From assembly GCA_009192285.1 (NCBI GenBank), contig CM018605.1, forward strand, positions 1,698,530 through 1,762,529: a stretch of 64,000 bases of DNA, given 5' to 3'. Source of the stretch: Morchella semilibera (Eukaryota > Ascomycota > Pezizomycetes > Pezizales > Morchellaceae). This document shows positions 11,503 to 23,686 of the stretch, piece by piece (within the stretch, counting starts at the first letter, position 1; the number at the start of each line of letters is the position of its first letter). The notes under the pieces were generated by a model that saw only the letters and a list, made by a program, of their open reading frames with translations, did not search any database and was not told the DNA's origin. A program made the position numbers and the translations under genes.

Positions 11503-12471
11503 ATGCAGACATCAACGATGGTAGTGACAGGCGTGGTGACGCTGTTTGCACTCGGAGGTGGTGAGTTGCATCCATTCCACTAGAGTGGGCGTTTCGTTCT
11601 TTATCCCGTTTTTCTCCGGTTTTGCTGATATGTTTCCGTGCCATTAATTACAGCTTGTAAGTTCCCCTACTCCCTTCTCTACGATGGATAGGACCTCCCA
11701 TCTACGATTGATTGATTGGATTGCTCTTTTCTGCTCTATTGCACCCCCGCAGTAGTTTCGCATCGCTGGTTGGCTAACCCAGGCCAGACGCATTTTACTT
11801 TGACTACAAACGTCGCAACGACCCCGAGTTCCGGAAGGCTTTGAAGCGCGACAAGAAGCGCCATGCTAAGACCCAGAAGCTTCAAGCTGAGGCCGCACAT
11901 GCCGAGCAGCGACAAACACTCGTTGCTTCGGTCAGGAATGCGCAGTCGGAAGGTTTCCCGACAGATGTTGAGGAGAAGGAGGCCTTTTTCATGAACGAGG
12001 TCGCCCAGGGAGAGTCTTTGTGCCAAGAGGGTTCGTTCTTTTGCTTTTTTTCTTCTTATTACAGTATCGATCAGTTTGAAGGGGGTGGGGGGATTTTTTC
12101 GGAGACAGTATGGGTGTGAGCGTTGGGCCAATTGGGGCGGCCGGACGAGTTACCTGATTGGTGGAAACACTTTTCTTTTATGAGACTAATATACCTATCA
12201 ATACTAGGACCCGAAAAGGCCCTTGAGGCAGCTCTGTCCTTCTACAAGGCCCTGAAGGTGTACCCTCAGCCAAAGGATCTTATCAGCATCTATGATAAGA
12301 CAGTACCCAAGGTATATATGCCCAGATAATTTGTGGGACGCCTGACTAAAAGGCCCCTCTTTATAGCACGTCCTCGACATTCTCGCAGAAATGATTGCCC
12401 TCGACGGCTCCATCGCGTTCAGCGGATCCTCCGTAGGCTCTGGACACGAAAACCCAACTGGTGTCGAATAA
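11503..12471 (+). CDS. tom20: TOM20, mitochondrial outer-membrane import receptor, with a 3-nt microexon
   Basis: Receptor of the TOM complex that recognises N-terminal presequences at the mitochondrial surface. Exons: 11503-11560, 11654-11656, 11788-12030, 12208-12311 and 12367-12471, giving 170 aa. The N-terminal membrane anchor is [18 protein letters not shown] (about 6-23), followed by the basic fungal signature [18 protein letters not shown]. The receptor domain carries [42 protein letters not shown] and LDILAEMI. The 3-nt exon CTT is bounded by TTACAG and GTAAGT and joins the codons so that [13 protein letters not shown] is continuous. Skipping it would delete one residue but keep the frame. 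The C-terminus is a short Gly/Ser tail. No defect is seen. ATG 11503 gives the family-like start; an in-frame ATG at 11368 lies in leader-like sequence. Confidence 0.92.
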
Positions 12472-15454
12472 ATATCGGTCGCCTTCCCTAAAAAGACAAG
12501 CGAATAACTCAAAAAAAAAAACACCACGGGAATAAATTTGGACTGGGCACCAACCTACAAAAAAAAAAAAAACTGTAAAACCTATCTGTACTTTTTCTTT
12601 TAGCACTTTTCACGTCGATAAATTGGGCTCCTACAATCCCCCTTCAAACTTGGCTGCTCTTGATCTGAAAATCCGCCTCCGAGTTTCGCGTGTTATTTTT
12701 TTTTATTATTATTTTTACCAGGGAAAGGGCCCAATAAACTGGGGGGATGGTGGAAAAGTGGAAAGAAAGGTGGTAAGAAAAACAGTAAAGAGGAACCAAA
12801 CTGTCAATCTTTCTGTCTATGTTGTATATAGAAACTTTCTTTTTGTGTTCATTTTTTCCGGTAGAGTATTAAGAGGGATTTATCCTAATGGACTAGGAGT
12901 CACGATCCATCACTCATCGCTCTATCCTTCTAACGCCCCCCGGTCTAGTGCAAAACCCGTCAATTTCTTCAAAAACCTTGCTAATGAAATCCGGTAAATT
13001 ACTAGGTGCCATACCGGTAGAGTGCCCTAAGAACAGGAGACAAAATACTTTCTTCTCTAGCAATAAGTAATGAACGGGCGCCGAAACGGAGCAAGAAATG
13101 CAAAGATAACATAGTTTCCGGAGTGGTATAGTTTATTTCCAGATGTTTGTGTTGTCCATAGGGTGGTCCATACATCATTGAACACCGGGATACTATGAAA
13201 ACCCTGGATTCTTTTTGGCCCATTGTGGTCTGTAAAGGGAGAGAACTGCATCCGCCAAAGATGTGCCCGTTCCTCACCTCTTGTAAAAACCGGGCAATAT
13301 ACTAAGATTTAGAAATCGAGGGTCTGCCTAGTCTTTATATCTAGTGCCTCGAGCATCTCAGAGCGTTGTATCATCTCTTGGTTCGAGAGGTAGTTAGAAA
13401 AGAAATCCCTATCCCTTACACTGTTAAAGCTGCCAACTTTGCCAAGTTTGATGTCTCAATTCTGTGGCTTGCGTGCGAGAATTGCGCTGTGCTACTGTGT
13501 CCCAATGTTGGCAGCACTTAAGTAACAACTCAAGGGATAGGCCCACCAAAGATCGCGGGCAGTTTGGTGAATCCGTTTTGGAGCCAAGTGGCTCAGCTTA
13601 CGACATCTATAGACTTTAGAGACATAAAGCAAATCTGAAATCGGTCATTACACACCTGGTTCCAACCAAAGATTCTCTTATTGTGCATATTCCGGCGACT
13701 TGCTACCATATATATATTCAATCCTACCCTTTGCTACTGAAAATTCCGGGGAGGAGGGTTTTCTTTTCTTCTTCTTCCTATCCACGTATGCCCTCCTAGA
13801 GATCGGTCCATGAGTGATGCTATGCCATACCATGTGGGTATGACCTCCTGCAGCGGCTCGATTGTTGTGCTTCTTTTCAAAACTTTTTCTACAAGAAGAA
13901 GGAGGGGGGCTTCCATGTAGCAGATGGAAAGTAGGGGCGTACATACAAGTGAGCAAGCAATCCAACCACCTCAGATAAAATGCCCCCCCCCCCCCAAACA
14001 AAAAAAAAAACTACCCCAGGGTGTTGTCGTAATTCGTGATTAACCTCTCGGATACATGGTCCCAAATACTCGCCAAAAATTTTGGGTCTGTTGATTTTTT
14101 TTTTTTTTTTTTTGCCCATGGTTGTGTTGCGGGTACATAAACCGTGAGCCCGTTACTTTTGTTCCCCGTTTCTATGGGTATAATGACCCGCTTTTTTCTT
14201 AGTTCTCTTCCTGTTATTAGCTACGCAAGTATGGAGCTCATGAACGTGTGGTTTACTTACCAACTAATGGTAACGCTTCTACCACCCCCAGCAATTAACT
14301 ACTTAACTGCCACTGCCCAACACCAGCAACCCAGAACCCAGAGACTACATATAGCTAGCCAGCCAGAAAAGACCCATCTGCACCCAAAACCCAGCGACGC
14401 CCCCAAGGAAGGCCGGACATGTACTTACTTACCTGTAAGCCGGGCATGCAGCTAGCTACACAGCCTTCCAACGAAACAAGCCACCCGCCCGATACAAATC
14501 ACAGGATGTCCCTCTCGTTCTGCCAAGAGATTAGTTGTTGCGCCAGGTAGAGGAGGAGACCCAAGCAGCGGCGCCGGTCATATCTAACCTCCCAAACTAC
14601 ACAATTGAACTGTCTAGACGTACGTACGCAGCCTGCAATCCCGCCGCGCCAGGTGGTGAGGAACCTCATCCGTCCGGAAATCTAAGTAAGCTATCGAAAT
14701 TGCCCAGCACACGAGGAGGAGGAGGAGGAGGCGAGACAAGCAAAGCGTGTAGAGTTAAGACATGCCTCCGTTAATTTCAAGACTTGATGTTAATACCCCT
14801 ACATTTCTCCACACAAGTCAGTGCAGGATTCCGGGGGAGGGGAGGGGGGGATGCATTTTCATTCTTGGCGCCACATTGTAGAGGCCAGACTACCGAGTGA
14901 TAATCCGTGATTATACCACCACCACCACCACCAGTGCATTTGAGAAGCTGTAAAATAAATAGGTCTGGTCCCAGCCATCTCCGGGGAAATTTATATACTC
15001 TCACCTCACCTCACATTATAACATAATAAGATCTAATCTGTAATTAACCCCCCCCCCCTCCCCCGCTCGAAAAAAAGAAAGGGTACGCGGATTTCAATAT
15101 ACCTGTATGTAAGTACCTAGCTACATTTTTAATAATGCAGAGAGACCAATATGATAAACTAACTTTACTTATGCAGCTAGCTGCACAACCTTCGCCCATA
15201 GCCAGGGAAAGAAAGAAAGGGGGAAAAAAACGACAGAAACCTGAAACCCCGATTCGCCAGCCCACCATTTTTTTTTCCTTTTGCAATTTCTTTCGACACG
15301 AAAAAAAAAAAAAAGAAAAAAAAAATTACTATAAAAAAAGGGAAAATGAAGGTATATAACATAATAAAAAAAATAAAAGGGAAAGGGAAAAAACCGCTCA
15401 TCGCACCCAATAAAACACCCAGGAAAATAAAACCAAGCCAAATTTCCACCCTCA
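12472..15454. other. Gene-free simple-repeat region
   Basis: Nearly 3 kb without a credible gene, between TOM20 (+) and the LRR gene (-), which converge on it. Noted are a T-run of about 20 at 14094-14113, GGA repeats near 14713, CCA repeats near 14919, poly-C at 13982 and 15051, and A-rich DNA from 15299 that is probably the LRR gene's 3' region. Short frames found here are lysine- or phenylalanine-rich shadows of the runs. Confidence 0.6.
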
Positions 15455-18400
15455 TCACCTCGTCCTGCTAGTATCCCTACTCCCTTGCCTACTCCCCTGC
15501 CTACTTTCTTGCCTACTCCCCTGCCTGCTCCCCTGCCTGCTCCCTCCTCCCCTCCCGACCACCTCCCACTCTGTCACGCCGCCCTCACCAATCCTCTCCA
15601 TAACCTTCTCGACACCACCGCCCTCCTGGACCTTCCTCCTGATCTCCTCGCCCGCCATATCCTCCACCACCCTCCTAATCCTCTCAATATCTGGGGTCTG
15701 TGGGCGTAGCACCTCCTTCTTGATGAAGTGTCCCAACCTATGCATCTGGCCCTCCTCATTCTCGAGATTCTTGCTTGCCAGCGACACCTCACTCCCGCGG
15801 CGGGATATCGGGCGGAGTTGGTAGGACGGCTTGTCAGCAACGTCGACATGGGGACTGAGGGGGGTTGTTGGGGTGGGTGGAAGGGTGGGTATTTTGCACT
15901 CCGGGTACTCCTGCTCGAAGCGCAGAATCACTTTGTAGAGCGTTTCGTCAAGAAAGAGGAGGCGGCGATGTTGCGCCTCCTCAAGCTCGCCATGGACAGC
16001 CTTGCGTAGCGCAGGCTGGATCCGTGATTTGATCTTGCGTGCACGATTGAGTAGTGTACGGGCCATCTCGTGGGCCCCTTCGCCGGAAAGAGCAGTATTC
16101 CCAAGGCAGACGCCGAGCGCTTTTACGACCCCTGTTCCACCGACGACGTAGTTCTCATCGTCGTCGTCATCGTCGTCTGCATCAGGATCTTCGGTGGTGG
16201 GAGTGGTAGTAGGTGAGGAGGATGGCATGTCAATAGTCCAATCATCGCAAGCACCAGCTTCCATGTTGCGGAGACAGTATGCCAGGACGCGGCGAGCAAG
16301 TGCTTTGATAACATCGCCGGAGGGATCATTAGTGTCAACCCGTACGATTGTCTTTGAAACCTTCACGGCGGCAACTAGAGCTGTGAAGAGAGCTGCACTT
16401 TCCTCAATACTGCCGCCTTCCTCGGGCAACAGGAGAGTATTTCCGGTGATGTCGAAGTGTGCCAGCATTGGGATATCGGGTAGGATCTCGCTAAGGGCGA
16501 TTGCGTGGTCGGGGGTCATGGCAGTGTTTCCGAGCTGCAGCTTTCGGAGACTGTGGAGTCTCGGGAGGTATTTCCGGAGGAGCGTGAGGGCGTCCGGTTG
16601 GGTGCTAAAGAGGAGCGGATTGTTGGAGAGATCTAGGAGGCGGAATCGCGGAAGTGCCGTAAGTGCTGGCAGAAGACTAGATAGACTTGTTGCGGAAAGA
16701 CTGCAGTTGGACAGGCTCAGCGCAATGAGCGGTGGAGTATTTGTGAGAGAGGCGGAAATCATATCGACATGATCCTATCCTTTTGTTAGCGTCCAATGTT
16801 TCAAAAAAAAAAAAAGCGAGTGAATAGTAATACTGACATGGATGCTGTTATTCGATATATCCAGTGCCTCACACACCGATCCACCCTCTGGATTACCCTT
16901 GATCCACTTTGAAACCATTGCAACTCCGTCATCCCCAATATCATTTCCCTCCAGCCCCAGTCTCTTCGTGCCTCCCTTCTCAATGCCCGCCATAATGCAT
17001 GCCAGCTGCTCCGTACTAAGCCCGCACCGACCCAGCGCAACCTCCTCCAACCCAACCCCCACCAGCCTCTCACCAAGCGCGCGCGCAAACAGCGCCGTCG
17101 TATCATTCGGCGGCAAAGTCCTCTCCTTCTTCGCCCTATGAATATGTCCCGGATGGCCCGGGTGCGATGGTGCGTGCACCGCCGGCGGCCTCGGCAGAAT
17201 GATCTGCGACAGATCCACGGCCTTCAGGCTACGCGACATGTGGATGAACAGACTGATATGGCGCCACCCATCCCTGCCAATCTTCGGGTTGTCCTTAAAG
17301 CTCAAGCGCTCGATAACGCCCCTTCCAAGCCCTTCCTCCTTTTTAGCGATTCCGCCGGCGAGGGTAAGCGGCCGGACCACCGCAAGCCCGCACAGAACCA
17401 CTCGCACCATCTCGTCCGTAAGCGCGCACCCCTCCATTAGTAGATTCTTCACCGGTACGAGCGCCAGGAAATCAGACAAAGCCACGGCATCCGCTAGTAT
17501 GAATTGGTGCCCGCTCAAGTCCAGTATTTGAAGCGTCGGACCTACTAGCTGCTCAACCACGCGTTGCAGCATTACTGTTTCTCGAAGCTGGCACACTTGC
17601 CGGTAGATACGGACGGGGTCAGTGGTGGGAGCCACGTGGATGAGTTTCCGGGGCTCCGACTCCAATAGCGGCGTCTCTGCTGCCGCCGCGCGCCGTTCCT
17701 TCTTTCGCTCCTTCCGCGCCGCCCGCTCCCGTTCCTCCGATCCCTCTGCATCTGTCCGCTCAGGCCTTTCCGTCCTCTCAGGCCTTTCCGTCCTCTCTGA
17801 CCGTTCAGTCTTCTCTGCCCGCTCAGTCCTTTCAGTCTTGTCCGCCCGCTCAGTCCTTTCAGTCTTGTCCGCCCGGTCTGCCTTCTCTGCCCTGTCCGTC
17901 TTCTCCGCCTTCTCCGCCTTCTCCGCCTTCTCCGCCTTCTCCGCCCGCTCCGCCTTGCGCCGTTTCTTCTCGCTCCGTGCCTTATCCTTATCCTTATCCT
18001 CAATGATTGGCGCCACCTCCACATCCACACAGAACGCCACCTTCCTCAGTTTCCCGCCATCCAGCTCCATGATCTTGCATCTCTCCCTCGTCGGGTCGCG
18101 ATTCAGCACCACGCGCTCGCTCGCAAAGATGCCCGAGCGGTTGCTACGGCCGGGCGTCGACAGCTTTCGCAACGTGCTAATCAAGAAGCCCGGTGGCGGC
18201 TGCCCCGATGGCGATGTCGACGGCTCGGCGGCGGAGGAAGCGCTTGACGAGAACTTGCTGGAGATGCTGCTGAGCCATGAGCCACGGCGGGTTGGGGTTG
18301 GGGGTGGCATTGTGGTGGGAGCGGCGGCGGCGGTTGTAGTGGTGAGGCTAGGTGAGGCTGTGGTGTGCGGCTGCGTGGGGTGGTGGTGGTGGAGGTGGAG

Positions 18401-18478
18401 GTGCGTGTCGAGGGTGGAGGGGAGGGAGATGGTGGAGGGGCTGGGATCTGAGCGACTGCGTGTGCGTGGTTCTGTCAT
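15455..18478 (-). CDS. Large leucine-rich-repeat protein
   Basis: Two exons, 16838-18478 and 15455-16774, with a GTCAGT...TAG intron of 63 bp, give 986 aa. The order is: a Ser/Thr/His-rich N-terminus (HLHLHHHH); then SWLSSISSKF and a basic stretch; then a 60-residue low-complexity block of EKAEKAEK and TERTER units (about 190-250). LRRs of ribonuclease-inhibitor type follow in two sets (LQILDLSGHQFILADAVALS, ERLSFKDNPKIG, KRLGLEGNDIGDDG, EALDISNNSIH in exon 1; ALSLSNCSLS, RLLDLSNNPLL, RKLQLGNTAMT, HFDITGNTLLL in exon 2). An acidic run (DADDDDDDDE) comes next, and SRQGSRQGSR repeats end the protein. It resembles fungal proteins annotated as MHP1-like or cell-wall-biogenesis LRR proteins, but I am not certain. 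A role as a scaffold is inference. Splice phase is continuous across DISNNSIH and DHVDMIS. Confidence 0.85.
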
Positions 18479-21400
18479 GGTATTAGTTATGATTACGGGT
18501 TACGAATTACGGGATTGCGATGTGGTATTGTGGGTATTGGGTAAAGTTGGTTCAAATTAGAGAGGTGGTTGGTGGAGTTGAGTGGAGTAGAATGGGGAGA
18601 ATATGATAGGAAACGGTTGTGACGCTTGCTCATAGGGTTGTGATGTTATTTCGAAGACAGGAAGGATCAATCTGATCTGCAACATACACGCACACACACA
18701 CAACTAAAACCATAAAACAAATGATGGACGTACCTCTGTGGAAATGCATCCAGCTCACATCAACACTGCTCACGCCCGTCGAGGTCGGCATCAAATCACA
18801 ACAAGTATTCCACTGGCTCTGCAACGAGGCAGCAGCAGCAGTAGAAGAAGATGATGATGAAGGTGTGGGGAAGAGTGTCCACTAGATAGATAGATAGGAA
18901 GAAGGATAGATAAAAAGCTGCTGTTGCTGATGATGCTGCTTGCTGTCCTGTTCTATAGGTACTGTGGCTATCCGTTTTCGTACTCTCCTCTCCTCTAGAT
19001 CTCGAATGATGAGTCCAAATTCCAAAAAAAACTCTGGGGAGGAATTGGCTGTGAAGCTGTGTAGCTGTTAGCATGCACGTATAGAATAGATGCCAATTGT
19101 GTATGGTGGAGGGACTGACTGGTAGCAGTAATAGACAGACAAGAGCAGCCAGATAGAGTAGTACGTAGTAGATAGATCTATCTCGCAGCAGCAACGGAAC
19201 AGGAAGGAAGGAAAAGAAAAAGAAAGAAAAGAAAACAGGAAACGTGGTGGTACTTCGAGAAAGAAAAAATAAATAAAAATAAAATAAAACAAGCGTGACA
19301 GCACAGCAGCAGCAGCACAGTACCTATCTCGAGCACTGATCTGATCAGGTACTTTACTCGTTGCGTTGTAGTAGGGTTGCAGGGTAGGGATGGTATGCTA
19401 CGCTATGATGGGGAGGAGGGGAGGGGGGGAGTGTGGGTAGTGTGGGTGGGGATCTTTGTGTCTAGATGTGGGGAACGGTATGGGCCAACTTGCAGGGATT
19501 CGATATAGCAGTGGTGTGGTTGGTCACGCAGCGCTCGCAGAAAAGTAGAGTAGGTACATACATGGTTTAAACGCCCTGGGAGGTTTTTTTTTCTTTCTTG
19601 CTTTTTTTTTCTTTCTGATCTTTTTGATCGTGCCCGATGGAGGAGGGAAAGGAAAGGAAGGAAGGAAGGGGAGAGGGAGGGAATGGTCACTCATCTAGCA
19701 ATCTATGTATCTATATCTGCATTGCTGGACCAAAGTAACAACGAATGGGGTAAAGAGTCTGGGTATCGTGGGTGGTAGATAACAATGGGGCTTGAGTTAA
19801 TTCCATTCTAGCTCTGATCTATGTATGTAATATGTAGGAGATAACACATATTTCAGCCTTGAAAGATTTATTTACTGCTGGCTGGCTGAAGCAACACAGT
19901 AAGTACCAACTACTTGTAGTGTTCGCCCTACTCTACCAGCTCTACGTATATCTCTACATGTAGGTACTTACTCTGCGGTACTATTACAAGCAACTCGGTT
20001 CCTGCCTTGTTTTGATCGACATGGCCTATACACCCACCCATCCTAATGATGCTTATGGTGTGGTGTGGCACCTTCTAATCAAAAAACAGAAGTCGTGGCC
20101 CAAATAGTAAAAATGTCACCAAATTCAGACACTAGTAACATGATACTTACATGTACTTTACCCCACTGGCGAAACTCCGGACCCAGTTTAGGCCAGATTT
20201 GTAATAGCACCGTTGGACATGTGGGGATTCGGTTATCGTTTCCGCGTGCGGAAACGGAAGCGGAGAATTAGTATGGATGTGGAAGGGCCCCTTACATACA
20301 ATACCATCAATCCCGCGAGGTGGAAGGCGACTGGAGGTACTGAGTACGGTAGGTAGGAAGCGTAGAGTGCGTATAGAGTATAGATATATAGAATAGAGGA
20401 GTGGCCGAGTTATATTCACCGGCCGGCACCTCGATTTGATTCAATTCGCGCAGGCAGCAGCCTGGACCTGAACCTGAACCAAAATTGAACAACCCACCCA
20501 TACACACGCCACCCTCCATCTATACGTAGAGCACTGTAATAATTATAAAGTGTTCATCCGGGGTCATGTCAGCCTTACATAACGCCCGTTTCGCTGTTGT
20601 CGGATGCAAATGCAACGGGAAGGATTGGCTGCGTGCAGCAGGCCCGGGGAATTTCGATGAGATCGTCGATCTGGACAGGTGCGAGCAGAGGATGAAAGCA
20701 AGTTCTTTCGATGTTTGATGGTAGTATCTAGGCGTCAGGATCCATCGCAGGAATGTGGGCTTCCCAAGGGGGGGGGGGGTGCGATGTGGAAACCCCAGTG
20801 ATGTTTTGTTTAGTTCGCGGTCCAGTGCTTGTTGTTGCTAGTTTGGTATGAGAACTATCTTGCGAGATCTATTGCCTATCTTCCCCTTCAGTACCTACAT
20901 AGTTGGCAGGCTGGCAGGTTCAATACGTACATCCATGTAGTTGATTAATCAACAGCTCTACATCCGATCAATGCCATCTGACCACCACCTCCAGGATGAT
21001 AGTTTATAGCTCCGGTGTAGATATATTCCCGGTACGGGTGTGTGGAGCCTAAACAGACGAGAAAGCTTAAATAATAAGATATCGTATATCGAGTGCAAGT
21101 AAATGTGCATAAGTAGCTAGAGACACTGGTGAGAATATGGATTACTTAACTAATCTAAGCTTGTAGTTTGATCTTTGACAGTGATCTGAGGGGCAGGACC
21201 GATTACGCGAGGTGAACGTTGAGTACATAAGGTATCCAGATGGTGGTGTTGTACTCTATGGACCCCCGGAGTGCACAGAACTTGGAACGGGGTCATATCA
21301 GGAACGGCAGTTTCACCTCGGCCATGCAAGTAACGACCGACCGGTTCGGTCTCACTCTGCCCAGGTCGGCGGGGGTGTGGAGTAACGGGCCTTAAGCTGG

Positions 21401-22278
21401 GTTGGACTGCTGGACATGAGCCACATGTATCAGAGCTTGGTTGCATGGAGAGCTAGGGATTGCGTAGCTCTGGGGGTCCATGTTGGTTTAGCTCTGATGG
21501 TTCATGGATCGGTGATGCATGTTCCTTTTAGCTGAAGAACTGATTATTGATACGAGAGATGGGAAGGAAGATCCTTCTTATAGTAAGGTTTTGAAAAGAA
21601 CAACTACATGTGGTTAATAATGGTTACCTGTAGTATAAAATTCGGTCCATGTTGTTGTCCACACGATGAATGGCCTTGATCATCCTCTAAGACTTGTAAT
21701 TGATCGCACATCACTGCTGCGCGCTTTCTATATCTCTACGAGCATTGTGTTAACTCCTATAGATCTACTCTGTCTATAACGATCATGGTCATTAAATTAA
21801 TTAGAAGCGCGCGCGGCTCTCTCCATCTGCAGCCAAAAGTCCCAGAGCCACGCCCACTCCTCTGTATTTTTCAATATCAGTATGGAGATTTTGATGCGGG
21901 CGAGGATTGTTGGTTTTGTACGCGCGCCGCCATCACAACAGGAGCTACCTACATGTAGGTACATGTAGGTATTGGTGCGCCCTGCAACTGCGAGCTACTG
22001 CAGAACGGAGACCGATAGACAACTTTTATTCCCTAGATGAGACTGACACAGGACAGGACCAACTACTGCACATCATAACTTTCTCGTTATACCAACAAGT
22101 CCCTAATACCACAATAGACTACGTGGTCAATTCTTGATTATATGGGCCAGTAATGTACGTTCTGAGTTAGCAGAGAGTACGATATTAACTATTTGGCTCG
22201 CAGTGCTCTTAATCACATTAACAAGCTCCCCAATATACATCAGTACGTGCCTAACTATATGTACTTGTATATATGTAG
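18479..22278. other. Gene-free region upstream of the LRR gene
   Basis: The first kilobase or so is GT/GA-rich on the plus strand (CT-rich on the LRR gene's strand) and is probably its promoter and a long leader; a CA repeat lies near 18686. Beyond about 19.7 kb it is AT-rich with TACATGTA palindromes at 19955, 20148, 21950 and 21960 and a G12 run at 20768. No gene is recognised. Confidence 0.55.
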
Positions 22279-22743
22279 TTACCACACAACCCTCTTCTTC
22301 TGGTTTTTCTTCGTGGCAGTATCGGGGGTGTCGAAAACAATTGTTTTACACTCTATTTCGCTACACCGGCTGAAATTTTCCTTGGTGACCGCCTCCGGCA
22401 AAAGGCATCCAGCCTGCCCGCTGTCATTTTCCACCAATGTTAGCTATGTACGTACTAATTTTGATTTGGGGGCGGGAGCAAAAATCACTTACTAGCAGTT
22501 CATGCACCCCTGTTTTACGCCTTGTTCGGCTGGGGAGGATTCTCCCCCCTCCGCTGATTTTTTCAAAAGGGCTTGACATTTCTGGCCGATTGTGAGAATG
22601 CGGTCCTAGTTCTAGTCGTGGTACGTAATTGGGATGCATTGACGGTGAAGCAACTTTACCTGCAGTGTTGATTGCGCGTCCCCAGCCTGGGAGTTGACAG
22701 CGACGACAGAGGCAAGGACAAGGAGGATGGTTTGGAATTTCAT
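22279..22743 (-). CDS. Small secreted cysteine-containing protein, three exons
   Basis: Not recognised as a known family. Exons on the minus strand, 22660-22743 (28 codons), 22493-22509 (17 nt) and 22279-22420, give 80 aa. Exon 1 is a textbook signal peptide: MKFQTILLVLASVVAVNSQA. The mature part has five cysteines in the order GCMNCYGQAGC, then SRCSEIEC, and a basic tail (KKNQKKRVVW). Introns have GTAAAG...ACAG and GTAAGT...ACAG borders. The frame stays open only with this splicing, and the start has CACAAAAATG. A TATA-like CATAAATA lies 128 bp upstream (22871-22878). It could be an effector-like or cell-surface protein; that is inference from size, signal and cysteines. The second exon is very short, so transcript evidence matters. 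Confidence 0.6.
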
Positions 22744-22810
22744 TTTTGTGAGCTAGGGAAAGATGCGGATTGACTTGAAATTCTCGAGTAGGTTCGGGGG
22801 GGTCAATTGA

Positions 22811-22878
22811 GGATTGAGGATTGAGGATTGGAGTTGAGCGTGGGAGCTTAGCTAGTGCCCCCGGGGGTGGTATTTATG
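22811..22878 (-). promoter_or_regulatory. TATA-like box and CAATCCT tandem ahead of the small secreted protein
   Basis: On the minus strand CATAAATA (22878-22871) is followed by three to four tandem CAATCCT units (plus-strand GAGGATT, 22811-22835) within 70-130 bp of the ATG at 22743. Spacing fits a core promoter. Confidence 0.4.
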
Positions 22879-23559
22879 GGCTTTGAGTCGGACCTGACGG
22901 GTAAGTATGATCCGCCTACCCCATTTACGAACGCGTTGGGGGTTGGAATACAGCTGTAGCCCTCGGAATGTTGGAGGTCTCATGCCCAGATGGCATGTCT
23001 CATAGGTGTGTCTTAACTCTATTTGACGAGGTTCAGGGAGTAGATACTCTAACTGTCGCAAACTAGCGAGCTGAGATATCAAAACCATACAACTACATAC
23101 GTAGTTGTATATAAAATATTGTGTGAGCTTATATAATTATAAGTCAAGCTGTTGCGAAACCAAAAAAAAGCAAATTTGGTGTGGCTTTACTAACAGCTCT
23201 TGTTATCTCTCTTATCAAATATTAATAGATCACCCATACAAAGTTAGTCTCACTATTATAGGGTCAGCATATGACAGCTTAAGGGATACTAAATGTATAT
23301 ATGTGGCTAGCATTACTATATTTGTACTCGGGGTCCCTTTCGACCCTATCTACGAATAACAAGTTCCACTGAGGGCAACAAGCCGATAAGGCTACTTTTA
23401 TTATTTCTATATGTTATTTCCTATGTCGGAGTTTGATTTATTTCTTTAAGGGGACAGATAGCTTTGAGGGGGCACAGAGGGTTTTATGCCATAGTTTTTA
23501 CTTTATGCAATGTTTTGTACCTTAAACAAACACAACTGATAAAAAAAAAAAGATACCAA
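22879..23559. other. Gene-free AT-rich stretch
   Basis: No gene seen; AT-rich, with an inverted ACTACATACGTAGT near 23093. Confidence 0.4.
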
Positions 23560-23686
23560 ATGCAAAAGTCCTTTGGGTAAGACCAGTCTCTTTTCGCAGG
23601 TTCGCAGCGTAAGCCACACCATTTTTCTGTGGCTTATGCCGTGAACCCGTAAGAACAGACCGGTCTTATCCAACGGATTTTTGCGG
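23560..23686. mobile_element. Foldback element (long hairpin), ~127 bp
   Basis: Two arms of about 57 bp are near-complementary. The left arm starts TGCAAAAGTCC and carries GGGTAAGACC; the right arm, read on the other strand, starts CGCAAAAATCC and carries GGATAAGACC. Both end GTAAGCCACA or ATAAGCCACA around a loop of about 10 bases (CCATTTTTCT). Such near-perfect foldbacks are usually MITE relics or RNA hairpin sources. No flanking duplication was resolved. Confidence 0.7.

Noticed and set aside
17622-18560. 312-codon Ser/Arg/Val-rich frame antisense to the LRR gene
   Set aside because: Mirror of the TERTER/EKAEK repeat coding region on the opposite strand. The LRR frame has recognisable repeats and a spliced continuation.
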